A stretch of 64,000 nt of DNA from Chitinophaga horti (lineage in GTDB: Bacteria; Bacteroidota; Bacteroidia; Chitinophagales; Chitinophagaceae), in contig NZ_CP107006.1 in NCBI RefSeq assembly GCF_022867795.2, positions 3,968,001 through 4,032,000 on the forward strand, given 5' to 3'. Shown here piece after piece: positions 17,338 to 25,997 of this stretch; position 1 is the stretch's first letter; the number at the start of each line of letters is the position of its first letter. A program made the translations under genes and the position numbers. The notes beneath the pieces were generated by a model that did not search any database, was not told the origin of the DNA, and was given only the letters and a program-made list of their open reading frames with translations.

Positions 17338-20250
17338 ATGAAAAAATGGCTGGTCGCGCTTACCATGGGGTTAGCGTCTGTTGCGCAGGCACAGGAAAAA
17401 GATTATTCCACGATCGTAAATCCCTTTATCGGCACCGGCGGTCACGGGCACACGTATCCTGGTCCCAGTATGCCTTTCGGCATGGTGCAGTTAAGTCCGG
17501 ACACCCGTCTGAAGGGTTGGGACGGCTGCTCGGGTTACCACTATTCCGACTCCATCATTTACGGCTTTTCACACACGCATTTGAGCGGTACGGGCATCGA
17601 GGATTATTGCGATATCCTCTTAATGCCTACCACCGGTAAATACGAGTGGAATAATGAAAAATATGCCTCTCCCTTCTCTCATAAAAACGAAAAAGCACAC
17701 GCGGGCTTTTATAGTGTTAAGCTGGACAAGTACAATGTAGAAGCCTCGCTCACGGCGACTAAACGTGTGGGGCTGCATAAATACCAGTTCGCGGCCGGCG
17801 CTAAAGAAGGCAACGTACTGCTGGACCTTTACCATCGCGATATCGTAAAAGACTCGCATTTGAAAGTCCTGAACGACTCCACCATCGTGGGCATGCGTCG
17901 CTCCACCAGCTGGGCGCAGGACCAGGTAGTATATTTCGCACTGAAGTTCTCCAAGCCATTTAAAAAGCACGTGGTGGCTTTAAACGATGCAGAGAAAGGT
18001 GCGTTGAAAGAAGCGCAGGGTTTGAACATCAAAAGCTATTTTACTTTTAACCTGGACGGCGCACCGTTGTACGCGAAAGTGGCCATCTCCGGTGTAAGTG
18101 AAGAAGGTGCGATGCGCAACCTGGACGCCGAGCTGCCGGACTACAACTTTGCCAAAGTGGTAGCCGACGCCAAAACCGCATGGAATAAAGAGTTAGGCAA
18201 GATCGAGATCAAAGGCGGCACACCCGATCAGCAGGTAATTTTCTACAGCGCATTATACCACGCCTGCCTCAATCCAAACCTGTATATGGATGTGGACGGG
18301 CAGTACCTGGGCACCGACAAAAAAGTACATAAAGCAGAAGGCTTTGAGAACTATAGTGTATTCTCTCTCTGGGATACGCATCGCGGCTTACACCCGTTGA
18401 TGACCATCATTGACCCGAAGCGTACCAACGACTGGATCAATACCTTTCTGGCGCAATACAAGTACGGTGGCATGCTGCCTGTATGGGAACTGAGCGCGAA
18501 CGAAACGTTCTGCATGATCGGTTACCACGCGGTGCCGGTAATTGCAGATGCATATCAGAAAGGCATCAGGGGTTATGATGTAAATTATGCACTGGAGTCC
18601 ATGAGAAGCTGGGCCGAAAGCGATCGCTTTGGCATACAGGATTACATTCGCCAGGGTTACCTGAATACAGAAACACAGGCTGAATCGGTATCCCGCACGT
18701 TGGAATACTCGTACGACGATTGGTGTATTGCACAAATGGCGAAGGGTATGGGTCAACAGGATGTTTACAACACATACATACAGCGGGCGCAATCTTACAA
18801 GAACTTGTTTGATGCATCCACCGGCTTCATGCGCGGCAAAACGGGCGGCAGATGGTATTCGCCCTTTACGCCAACCGAGGTAAATAACTTCTTTACAGAG
18901 GCGAACAGCTGGCAGTACAGCTTCGCCGTTCAGCAGGACGTGAGCGGACTGATGAAACTGCAGGGTGGCAGGCTACCGTTTACGGCTAAACTGAACAAGC
19001 TGTTTACGACGAACGAAAAGCTTTCTGGTCGTGAGCAATCGGATATTACCGGGTTGATTGGTCAGTATGCTCATGGCAACGAGCCCAGTCACCACATTGC
19101 TTACCTGTTCAACTATGTTGGCCAGCCTTACCGTACGCAGGAACTGGTGCACGAAGTATTAACGGGCCTGTACCATAACCATCCCGATGGTTTAAGTGGC
19201 AATGAAGATTGCGGTCAGATGAGCGCATGGTATGTGTTAAGCTCCATGGGCTTCTACTCCGTAACGCCGGGCAGCGGCATTTACGCGATCGGTACGCCAC
19301 TGTTCGACGAGGTAAAAATCAACCTGGAGAATGGCAAAACATTTACCGTGAAAGCGAACAACAGGAGCGCCAAAAACTTCTACATCGCATCTGCCCAGCT
19401 GAATGGCAAAGCTTACAACAAAAGCTACTTTCAGCATACAGATATTACCGATGGCGGCACACTGAGTTTTGATATGAGTGCTACACCGAATAAGGTATGG
19501 GGTGCTACAGAAGTGCCCGTGAGCAGCATTACCGATGAACTGATCGTTCCCGTTCCGTTTGTGGTCGCAACATCCGACAGGTTTAAGAGCGCAATGCCCG
19601 TAACCCTCAAAACCGTTGAACCCGGCGCGGCGATCTATTACACACTCGATGGCAGCCAGCCTACTTCGGCTTCCAAAAAGTACGTGGCACCCATCAGCGT
19701 AAAAACATCCTGCACACTTAAAGCGGTGGCCTTTAAAAACGGCAAGTACAGCAAAGTGGCGGAGAACGAATTCCATCGCATTCCCACCGATAAAAACATC
19801 ACCATTCTTTCCAAAATACACCCGCAATACACCGGCGGCGGCAACGATGCGCTGATCGACGGCATTCGTGGTAAAAGCGACTTCAGACTGGGTGGCTGGC
19901 AGAGTCATTACCCTGGCAACCTCGAAGCCGTGATAGACCTGAAAGCGCCACGTAAAGTGAACAAACTCGGACTGAGCGTGCTGCAGGACCTGGGCGTGTG
20001 GATCTGGTATCCTACGCAGGTGGAGTTCTTCAGCTCTGCGGACGGTAAAAATTTCACCTCCCTGGGTGTGGTGAAAAACAACTTCTCCGACAAAGAATAC
20101 GGCTCGCATCTGCAGGTGTTAAGTCTGCCGGTAAACCTCACTACCCGCTACATTAAAGTGGTGGCGCAGAACCATGGGGTGATACCTGACTGGCACCCTG
20201 GCAAGGGCGAACACGGGCATATATTTGCAGATGAAATCATTATTGAGTAG
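17338..20250 (+). CDS. Secreted GH92 alpha-mannosidase with CHB_HEX_C-like and F5/8 C domains
   Basis: Calcium-dependent exo-alpha-mannosidase acting on high-mannose N-glycans. Signal peptide about 1-18 (AQA-Q). The GH92 start motif VNPFIGTGGHGHTYPGPSMPFGMVQ is at about 27-52. GNEPSHH and GNEDCGQMSAWYV near 580-630 carry the catalytic acid and base and calcium ligands. The catalytic part covers the first ~740 residues. A chitobiase C-terminal-like domain (YYTLDGSQPTSASKKY, about 765) and a discoidin domain follow, giving 970 aa, longer than the ~750 typical of bare GH92. GH20 follows 45 bp on. Confidence 0.95.
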   Translation: MKKWLVALTMGLASVAQAQEKDYSTIVNPFIGTGGHGHTYPGPSMPFGMVQLSPDTRLKGWDGCSGYHYSDSIIYGFSHTHLSGTGIEDYCDILLMPTTGKYEWNNEKYASPFSHKNEKAHAGFYSVKLDKYNVEASLTATKRVGLHKYQFAAGAKEGNVLLDLYHRDIVKDSHLKVLNDSTIVGMRRSTSWAQDQVVYFALKFSKPFKKHVVALNDAEKGALKEAQGLNIKSYFTFNLDGAPLYAKVAISGVSEEGAMRNLDAELPDYNFAKVVADAKTAWNKELGKIEIKGGTPDQQVIFYSALYHACLNPNLYMDVDGQYLGTDKKVHKAEGFENYSVFSLWDTHRGLHPLMTIIDPKRTNDWINTFLAQYKYGGMLPVWELSANETFCMIGYHAVPVIADAYQKGIRGYDVNYALESMRSWAESDRFGIQDYIRQGYLNTETQAESVSRTLEYSYDDWCIAQMAKGMGQQDVYNTYIQRAQSYKNLFDASTGFMRGKTGGRWYSPFTPTEVNNFFTEANSWQYSFAVQQDVSGLMKLQGGRLPFTAKLNKLFTTNEKLSGREQSDITGLIGQYAHGNEPSHHIAYLFNYVGQPYRTQELVHEVLTGLYHNHPDGLSGNEDCGQMSAWYVLSSMGFYSVTPGSGIYAIGTPLFDEVKINLENGKTFTVKANNRSAKNFYIASAQLNGKAYNKSYFQHTDITDGGTLSFDMSATPNKVWGATEVPVSSITDELIVPVPFVVATSDRFKSAMPVTLKTVEPGAAIYYTLDGSQPTSASKKYVAPISVKTSCTLKAVAFKNGKYSKVAENEFHRIPTDKNITILSKIHPQYTGGGNDALIDGIRGKSDFRLGGWQSHYPGNLEAVIDLKAPRKVNKLGLSVLQDLGVWIWYPTQVEFFSSADGKNFTSLGVVKNNFSDKEYGSHLQVLSLPVNLTTRYIKVVAQNHGVIPDWHPGKGEHGHIFADEIIIE

Positions 20251-20295
20251 TTTGTATTATTCCAGAAAACACGCATTACCACAACGCAACTTACT

Positions 20296-22590
20296 ATGAG
20301 ATTAAACGCATTTTTTAACGTCATGATGCTGGCCACTATACTGGGAGCAACTGCCTGTAGCGACAGTAGCCAGAAAGCGCCGAAAGGCACACTGGCCGTT
20401 ATTCCGCTGCCGGCTTCCATGAAGCCAACGGCAGATTCATTTTTGATTGACAAACAAACAGTGATCGTCGCCACGGGTGCGCAGGCACAAACGGCTGCGC
20501 TGTTCAATGCTTATTTAAAAGAACTCACCGGCTACGAGCTGAAAGTGGCCGAAACCGGCGACAAGAACGCGATCATCCTGAAAGCAGGTAATGATACCAA
20601 TGCGAAGGAAGGTTACAGCCTCGAAGTGAAAGCCGACCAAGTATTGGTAACGGGTAACGATGCTGCCGGCGCCTTTTACGGCGTACAAACGCTGATACAA
20701 CTGCTGCCCGTAGAAAAAGGCAATTCGTTGTGGATACCCGGCGTAACCATCAAAGACCAGCCCCGCTTTGCCTACCGTGGCATGCACCTGGACGTTGGCC
20801 GCCACTTCTTCCCGGTGGATTTCCTGAAGAAGTACATCGACCTGCTGTCTATGCACAAAATGAACACCTTCCACTGGCACCTCACAGACGACCAGGGCTG
20901 GCGCATAGAAATCAAGAAATATCCGCGCCTGCAGGAAGTTGCTTCCAAACGTAAAGAAACCATGGAAGGCCACTACAACGATCAGAAGTATGATGGCAAA
21001 CCTTATGGCGGATATTACACCCAGGCAGAAGTGCAGGAGGTGGTGAAATACGCGGCCGAGCGTTATGTAACAGTGATCCCCGAAATAGAAATGCCCGGAC
21101 ACGCACTGGCCGCATTGGCAGCTTACCCGAGCTTCGGTTGTACCGGCGGCCCGTACGAAACAGGCACCCGCTGGGGCGTACTGGATGATGTGTTTTGCGC
21201 AGGCAACGATTCGGTGTTCCTGTTCCTGCAGGACGTGATCGATGAAATACTGCCGCTGTTCCCCAGCAAATACATTCACGTAGGTGGAGATGAAAGTCCG
21301 AAAGTACGTTGGGAAAAATGCCCGAAATGCCAGAAGCGGATTAAGGACGAGCATCTGAAAGACGAGCATGCGCTGCAAAGCTATTTTATCCAGCGTATGG
21401 AAAAATACATCAACAGCAAAGGTCGCCGCATCATCGGCTGGGACGAGATCCTCGAAGGTGGTTTAGCGCCGGATGCTACAGTAATGAGCTGGCGCGGAAC
21501 AGAAGGAGGCATTGCTGCCGCGAAACTTGATCATGATGTGATCATGACGCCTGGGAGCCATGTATACTTCGACTATTATCAATCCAAAGGCAAAAACGAA
21601 CCAGTGGCCATCGGCGGTTATTTGCCGGTAGAAAAAGTATATAGCTTCGAACCTGTACCCGATGCCAGCCTGCTGGACCCATCCAAAGCGAAATACATCA
21701 TCGGCGCCCAGGCTAACCTGTGGACGGAGTACATTAAAACGCCTGAACACGTAGAATACATGGTTTATCCACGTGCCTGCGCGCTCTCCGAAGTACAATG
21801 GACACAGCCTTCGCAGAAAAACTACGAAGACTTCCTGAACCGCCTGAAAGTGCACCTCAAGCGCCTCGATATTAAAAAAGTAAACTACGCGAAACATATT
21901 TTTATGGTGAAGGGCGTGGTAGAAAATGATGCAAAAGGCAAGATGAGCATCAAATTGAGCAGCGAACTGGATGGCGGCAAACTGGTGTACACGCTGGACA
22001 GCAGCGCACCTACTGCTAGCTCCACCGCTTATACGGGGCCGGTTGCCATCACGAAAAGCGGCACCTTCCGCGGTGTCGTGTTGCAGGACGGCAAGCCATT
22101 TGGCGATGAGTTCGAGCAAACTTTCTCCTTCAACAAAGCCACCGGTAAAGCGGTTACATTAAAAACGCCCCCGAATGAGAAATACAATCCGGGTAGTCCG
22201 TTTTCCCTTGTGAATGGCATACAGGGTGTGGAGAAGTTTAACGATAACCAGTGGACGGCCTTCCAGGGCGACTTTGAAGCAACGGTAGATTTGGGCGACA
22301 GCATCAGCATTTCCCGCCTGGGCCTCAGCACGCTGAAGTACAACGACCAGTGGATTTACGAACCAAAAGAGTTGATCTTCTACACTTCCGGCGATGGCCA
22401 GCAATGGAAAGAGGTCGCGAAAACCAGTTCGTTCCCCGCCAAAGGCATCAACAAAGTGCGTTTGGGTGTGAATAATGTGAGCGCGAGATATGTGAAAGTA
22501 GTGGCCAAACATTATGGCAAGATCCCGAAAGGCGCACAGGGCGAAGGTAACCCAGCCTGGCTGTTCGTGGATGAGATCGTGGTGGAATAG
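20296..22590 (+). CDS. GH20 beta-N-acetylhexosaminidase, predicted lipoprotein
   Basis: Removes terminal beta-GlcNAc or GalNAc by substrate-assisted catalysis. The catalytic pair D332-E333 is in HVGGDESPKV, with HWHLTDDQGWRIEIK at about 193-207. The N-terminus ends in ATACSD, a lipobox-like site with C21, so it is probably membrane anchored. A GH20b domain is at about 35-150, the barrel at about 155-500, a CHB_HEX_C-like domain (YTLDSSAPTASSTAY) near 565 and F5/8 C at the end. It is probably co-transcribed with GH92, so mannose and GlcNAc removal are coordinated. Confidence 0.95.
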   Translation: MRLNAFFNVMMLATILGATACSDSSQKAPKGTLAVIPLPASMKPTADSFLIDKQTVIVATGAQAQTAALFNAYLKELTGYELKVAETGDKNAIILKAGNDTNAKEGYSLEVKADQVLVTGNDAAGAFYGVQTLIQLLPVEKGNSLWIPGVTIKDQPRFAYRGMHLDVGRHFFPVDFLKKYIDLLSMHKMNTFHWHLTDDQGWRIEIKKYPRLQEVASKRKETMEGHYNDQKYDGKPYGGYYTQAEVQEVVKYAAERYVTVIPEIEMPGHALAALAAYPSFGCTGGPYETGTRWGVLDDVFCAGNDSVFLFLQDVIDEILPLFPSKYIHVGGDESPKVRWEKCPKCQKRIKDEHLKDEHALQSYFIQRMEKYINSKGRRIIGWDEILEGGLAPDATVMSWRGTEGGIAAAKLDHDVIMTPGSHVYFDYYQSKGKNEPVAIGGYLPVEKVYSFEPVPDASLLDPSKAKYIIGAQANLWTEYIKTPEHVEYMVYPRACALSEVQWTQPSQKNYEDFLNRLKVHLKRLDIKKVNYAKHIFMVKGVVENDAKGKMSIKLSSELDGGKLVYTLDSSAPTASSTAYTGPVAITKSGTFRGVVLQDGKPFGDEFEQTFSFNKATGKAVTLKTPPNEKYNPGSPFSLVNGIQGVEKFNDNQWTAFQGDFEATVDLGDSISISRLGLSTLKYNDQWIYEPKELIFYTSGDGQQWKEVAKTSSFPAKGINKVRLGVNNVSARYVKVVAKHYGKIPKGAQGEGNPAWLFVDEIVVE

Positions 22591-22611
22591 TATTGTAAAA
22601 TATATTTTGAT

Positions 22612-22643
22612 AAGGGGGCTGGCCGAAAGGACCGGCCCTTTTG
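22612..22643 (+). terminator. Terminator after GH20
   Basis: GGGGGCTGGCC paired with CCGGCCCTT (one wobble, a two-base bulge), then TTTTGATTTT. Confidence 0.65.
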
Positions 22644-22744
22644 ATTTTCAGGGCGCTGTATGATGATGGCGGCACCTGGTACCTGTCGTATAGCCATACG
22701 AAGATTGTCGTAGCAACGTATAAGCCGCGCCCCTCAGCCTCATG

Positions 22745-22975
22745 GCAACATCAACGCCAACCGGTAAAAGGCAGGAACGGCAATGCAGATGACCTTGGGA
22801 GAGTACTCGCAACATCGGAGAGCAACCGGCACAAGGCAGGAACGGCAATGCAGATGACCCTTAGTGGGTACTCGCAACATCGGAGAGCAACCGGCAAAAG
22901 GCAGGAACGGCAATGCAGATGACCCTTGGTGGGTGCTCGCAACATCGGAGAGCAACCGGCAAAAAGGCAATACCC
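22745..22975. repeat. 65-bp tandem repeat, about 3.5 copies
   Basis: Units begin with GCAACATC at 22745, 22809, 22874 and 22939 (spacings 64, 65, 65) and contain AGGCAGGAACGGCAATGCAG. The first copy is the most diverged and the last is partial. No coding frame is preserved, because 65 is not a multiple of 3. The array is bracketed by two hairpins with matching arms. Confidence 0.9.
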
Positions 22976-22997
22976 ACAGTCGCAGACGCACACAGGA

Positions 22998-23020
22998 AGG
23001 GCCGGCCAAAGGCCAGCCCT
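22998..23020 (-). terminator. Hairpin downstream of the Trp-rich gene
   Basis: AGGGCCGGCC-AAA-GGCCAGCCCT, 9 of 10 pairs. The T run on the minus strand is poor. Its arms resemble the GH20 terminator at 22612-22643 in inverted orientation. Confidence 0.5.
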
Positions 23021-23048
23021 CACTCCTCTTTGCTAAACTGATTCGTAA

Positions 23049-23453
23049 CTATTTATTTACCCACAGCGTCCACTTGTCATCAAATTTGTACCACTCGCCT
23101 TTAGGGCCTTCCCATTTCCACTCGGGTACTTCTGCCCATTTCTCGCCCTTGTCGGCGCTCCACCATAGTTTACCGTCGCCTATTTTGAGCCATTTGCCGT
23201 CCTTATCGGCCCACATGCCACTTTCTACAGCCGCCCATTTTTTACCATCGGCGCTCCACCACAATTTGGCACTTTTGTCCAGCTTGTACCAATATGTTTT
23301 GCCATCCATTTTACCTTCCCAGATGCCGTTCGGGCTTTTCTTGAAGTCAGCAACGGATACTTCTTTAGTAAGATAGGTCATCGCTGCTGTTGGCGCTACG
23401 TTTACGGCAAGCAGCATACAGATCGCTGAAGCAGCGAAAAACAACTTTTTCAT
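23049..23453 (-). CDS. Small secreted tryptophan-rich repeat protein
   Basis: A 134-aa protein of no recognised family. The start at 23453 gives a clean signal peptide MKKLFFAASAICMLLAVNV with cleavage near TAA-M; the open frame runs 43 codons further upstream but without a plausible signal. The mature part holds 15 Trp in about 90 residues, arranged in two repeats containing KLWWSADxxxKWA followed by W..KDGKWLKI and W.GPKGEWYKF. Regular W/K/G/D spacing suggests a small beta-sheet fold of WG-repeat style with exposed aromatic rows, possibly binding glycan or peptidoglycan. The function is unknown. Confidence 0.75.
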   Translation of the reverse strand: MKKLFFAASAICMLLAVNVAPTAAMTYLTKEVSVADFKKSPNGIWEGKMDGKTYWYKLDKSAKLWWSADGKKWAAVESGMWADKDGKWLKIGDGKLWWSADKGEKWAEVPEWKWEGPKGEWYKFDDKWTLWVNK

Positions 23454-23821
23454 CGGATCAAATATTTTAAAGTAGATTAATAAAAGTGATGTGAAGGAGC
23501 AATACGCCATCCGGAAAATGGCATGTTGCGGCCTGTGTTCTTTTCTCCTACTGCCAGGTTTCCGGTCTGGCAGCCAGTACATGCATGTTTGCTGAGGGGA
23601 GGTACTTTAATAAACGACACTTATTGCCGGTTGGATTGCAAAACCATGCAAAGTTGTTTTAGCACCTGACCTAGTTTCATTCAAATAATATTGATTTTGG
23701 TGAAATACTTTCTAAGTATATCGATGTATATTAAATAAATCTAAATTTAGCTAGAGAATCGCCTTATTTTCTTTAATTTTCCGGCTCGTTTTTTCAAACG
23801 CATATCAAAAACAAATACGTC
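23454..23821. other. Divergent intergenic region, Trp-rich gene / nagB
   Basis: One perfect inverted repeat CTGCCAG-N9-CTGGCAG lies at 23551-23573, about 100 nt before the Trp-rich gene. Towards nagB the DNA is AT-rich with the dyad CTAAATTTAG (about 23740). No full TAnnTTTG was found and no other gene is seen. Confidence 0.4.
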
Positions 23822-25747
23822 ATGACCATCAATCACCAGGAAATTGAACTGATAGACAGTTTCGAACAGATTGCCGTGGAGATACACCCTACCGCCAAAG
23901 AGGGTTCTAAAGCAGTCGCAGCTGAAATTGCGGCGCTGATCCGCCAGAAGCAGACAGCGGGCGAGCCATGTGTATTGGGCCTTGCCACCGGCTCTACACC
24001 AAAGTACCTTTATGCAGAACTTGTACGTTTGCACAGAGAGGAAGGCCTGAGCTTTAAAAATGTTGTTACGTTCAACCTGGACGAGTATTACCCGATCGAA
24101 CCGGATGCGCTGCAGAGCTACAACCGTTTCATGAAAGAACAACTGTTCAATCACATTGATATCAAAGAAGGCAACTACCACGTTCCGGATGGCACTGTGC
24201 CCAAGGAAAAGATCAAAGCCTACTGCGAAGAATACGAGCGCAAAATTGAATCTGCCGGCGGCCTCGACATCCAGATACTGGGCATTGGTAACAATGGTCA
24301 CATTGGTTTTAACGAGCCTGGCTCAAGCATCAATTCACATACCCGACTTATTACCCTCGACAACTCTACCCGCCTGGCCAATGCGTTCGACTTCCCGAAC
24401 ATGAGCCAGGTGCCACGTTTGGCTATCACCATGGGTATCAATACCATCCTGAAGGCTAAAAAAGTAATACTGCTGGCTTGGGGTTCTCATAAAGCCAAGA
24501 TCGTAAGACGCTCTGTGGAAGGTCATAGCACCGACCAGGTTCCGGCTTCCCTGTTGCAGCAACATCCGAACACCAAGTTTGTGATCGATGAACAGGCAGC
24601 GCACGATCTTACCAGGAACAAAGAGCCATGGCTTACAGGCGACTGCGAATGGACGCCTGCCCTCATCCGCAAAGCCGTTACCGGCCTGGCGATGAAGCTC
24701 GACAAGCCTATTCTCATGCTCACCGATAAAGATTATAACGAGAATGGTTTGAACGACCTGGTAGTGCAATACGGTTCCGCATATGAACTGAACATCAAAG
24801 AATTTAACGCGATCCGCGATACCATTACCGGCTGGCCCGGCGGCAAACCTGGTCCGCAGTTGCCTAACCACCCGGAACGTTCAGAACCGGCTAAAAAGCG
24901 GGTACTGATCTTTTCTCCGCACCCGGACGATGACATCATCTCCATGGGCGGCACCTTCATCCGCCTGCACGAACAAGGTCATGACGTGCATGTGGCTTAC
25001 CAGACTTCCGGCAACATTGCGGTAACCGATGAATTTGTACTTCGGTTTATCGACTTCGCTGTAGGTTTCGAAGGTATGTTCGATATCAGCAACAAGAAAA
25101 GTAACGAAATACTGGAAGAAGCGAAGGCATTCATCCGTTCTAAAAAGACCAGCCAGAAAGACACCCCGGAGATCCGTGCTATCAAAGGCCTGATCCGCCG
25201 TTGTGAAGCCAAAGCTACCTGCCGTTATGTAGGTTTACCCGATGGCAACGAACACTTTATGAACCTGCCCTTCTACGAAACCGGCCTGGTAGAGAAGAAG
25301 CCGATGGGCCCGGAAGATGTGAAGCTGACCGTTGACCTGCTGCGTAAACTGAAGCCTCAGCAGATCTATTGCGCAGGCGATCTCGCCGATCCGCATGGTA
25401 CCCACAAGGTATGTCTCGACATCATCTTTGCCGCACTGGAAGAAGTGAAAAACGAAGACTGGGCGAAAGATTGCTGGGTATGGCTGTACAAAGGTGCCTG
25501 GCAGGAGTGGGATATCCACGAAATCGAAATGGCGGTACCCATGAGCCCTGACCAGATCGTGCAGAAACGCCTGGGTATTTTCATCCACCAGAGCCAGAAA
25601 GACGTGGTGCCTTTCCAGGGCAGCGATATGCGTGAGTTCTGGCAGCGTGCGGAAGACCGTAACGCCAACACCGCCGATCTTTACGACCGCCTGGGTCTGC
25701 AGAAATACGCAGCGATCGAGGCTTTCGTGCGGTATCACTTCATGTAA
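23822..25747 (+). CDS. nagB: Glucosamine-6-phosphate deaminase fused to a PIG-L/LmbE deacetylase-like domain
   Basis: A 641-aa two-domain protein. Residues about 15-285 are NagB: GLATGSTPKYLYAEL, FNLDEYYPI and LGIGNNGHIGFNEPG are all intact. They convert glucosamine-6-phosphate to fructose-6-phosphate and ammonia. From about 360 a PIG-L domain starts with the zinc motif FSPHPDDDI and continues to DPHGTHK near residue 520. PIG-L enzymes remove N-acetyl groups from GlcNAc derivatives, so the fusion could deacetylate GlcNAc-6-P and deaminate the product. No separate nagA is in the window. The fusion is known in Bacteroidota; the activity of the second domain is inferred. Three copies of one terminator follow. 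Confidence 0.93.
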   Translation: MTINHQEIELIDSFEQIAVEIHPTAKEGSKAVAAEIAALIRQKQTAGEPCVLGLATGSTPKYLYAELVRLHREEGLSFKNVVTFNLDEYYPIEPDALQSYNRFMKEQLFNHIDIKEGNYHVPDGTVPKEKIKAYCEEYERKIESAGGLDIQILGIGNNGHIGFNEPGSSINSHTRLITLDNSTRLANAFDFPNMSQVPRLAITMGINTILKAKKVILLAWGSHKAKIVRRSVEGHSTDQVPASLLQQHPNTKFVIDEQAAHDLTRNKEPWLTGDCEWTPALIRKAVTGLAMKLDKPILMLTDKDYNENGLNDLVVQYGSAYELNIKEFNAIRDTITGWPGGKPGPQLPNHPERSEPAKKRVLIFSPHPDDDIISMGGTFIRLHEQGHDVHVAYQTSGNIAVTDEFVLRFIDFAVGFEGMFDISNKKSNEILEEAKAFIRSKKTSQKDTPEIRAIKGLIRRCEAKATCRYVGLPDGNEHFMNLPFYETGLVEKKPMGPEDVKLTVDLLRKLKPQQIYCAGDLADPHGTHKVCLDIIFAALEEVKNEDWAKDCWVWLYKGAWQEWDIHEIEMAVPMSPDQIVQKRLGIFIHQSQKDVVPFQGSDMREFWQRAEDRNANTADLYDRLGLQKYAAIEAFVRYHFM

Positions 25748-25759
25748 CAGCTTGTAATT

Positions 25760-25944
25760 ACTACAACATACCAACGCCTCTGCATCGCAGGGGCGTTTTT
25801 GTTATCCCCATACAGGCAACCACTACAACATACCAACGCCCTCTGCATCGCAGGGGCGTTTTTGTTATCCGCATACAGGCAACCACTACAACATACCAAC
25901 GCCTCTGCATCGCAGGGGCGTTTTTGTTATCCCCGTACAGGCAA
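25760..25944 (+). repeat. Triplicated 62-63 bp unit, each carrying an intrinsic terminator
   Basis: Units start at 25760, 25822 and 25885 with ACTACAACATACCAACGCC and are nearly identical. Each holds an 11-bp hairpin AACGCCTCTGC/GCAGGGGCGTT (loop ATC) followed by TTTTTGTT: terminators at 25773-25802, 25835-25864 and 25898-25927. The first sits 26 nt after the nagB stop. Copy 2 has one extra C in the stem. Confidence 0.92.
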
Positions 25945-25997
25945 TAATGTGTAAAGAATGTGCGTTGCACTATCACCGCATTGGTTAACTTTGAAAT

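Noticed and set aside
20515..21378. 287-codon open frame antisense to GH20 (and a similar one at 19237-20109 over GH92)
   Set aside because: Shadows of motif-complete glycosidases; low-complexity aromatic-rich translations.
22745..22975. Possible CRISPR array
   Set aside because: The 65-bp units are continuous repeats with no unique spacers, and no cas genes are present.
22648..23023. Several small Cys-rich frames across the 65-bp repeat
   Set aside because: Multiple frames are open because of the repeat; none has a promoter or a conserved start.
25760..25944. Possible CRISPR or riboswitch array after nagB
   Set aside because: The whole 62-63 bp unit is repeated without spacers and each unit is a plain intrinsic terminator.
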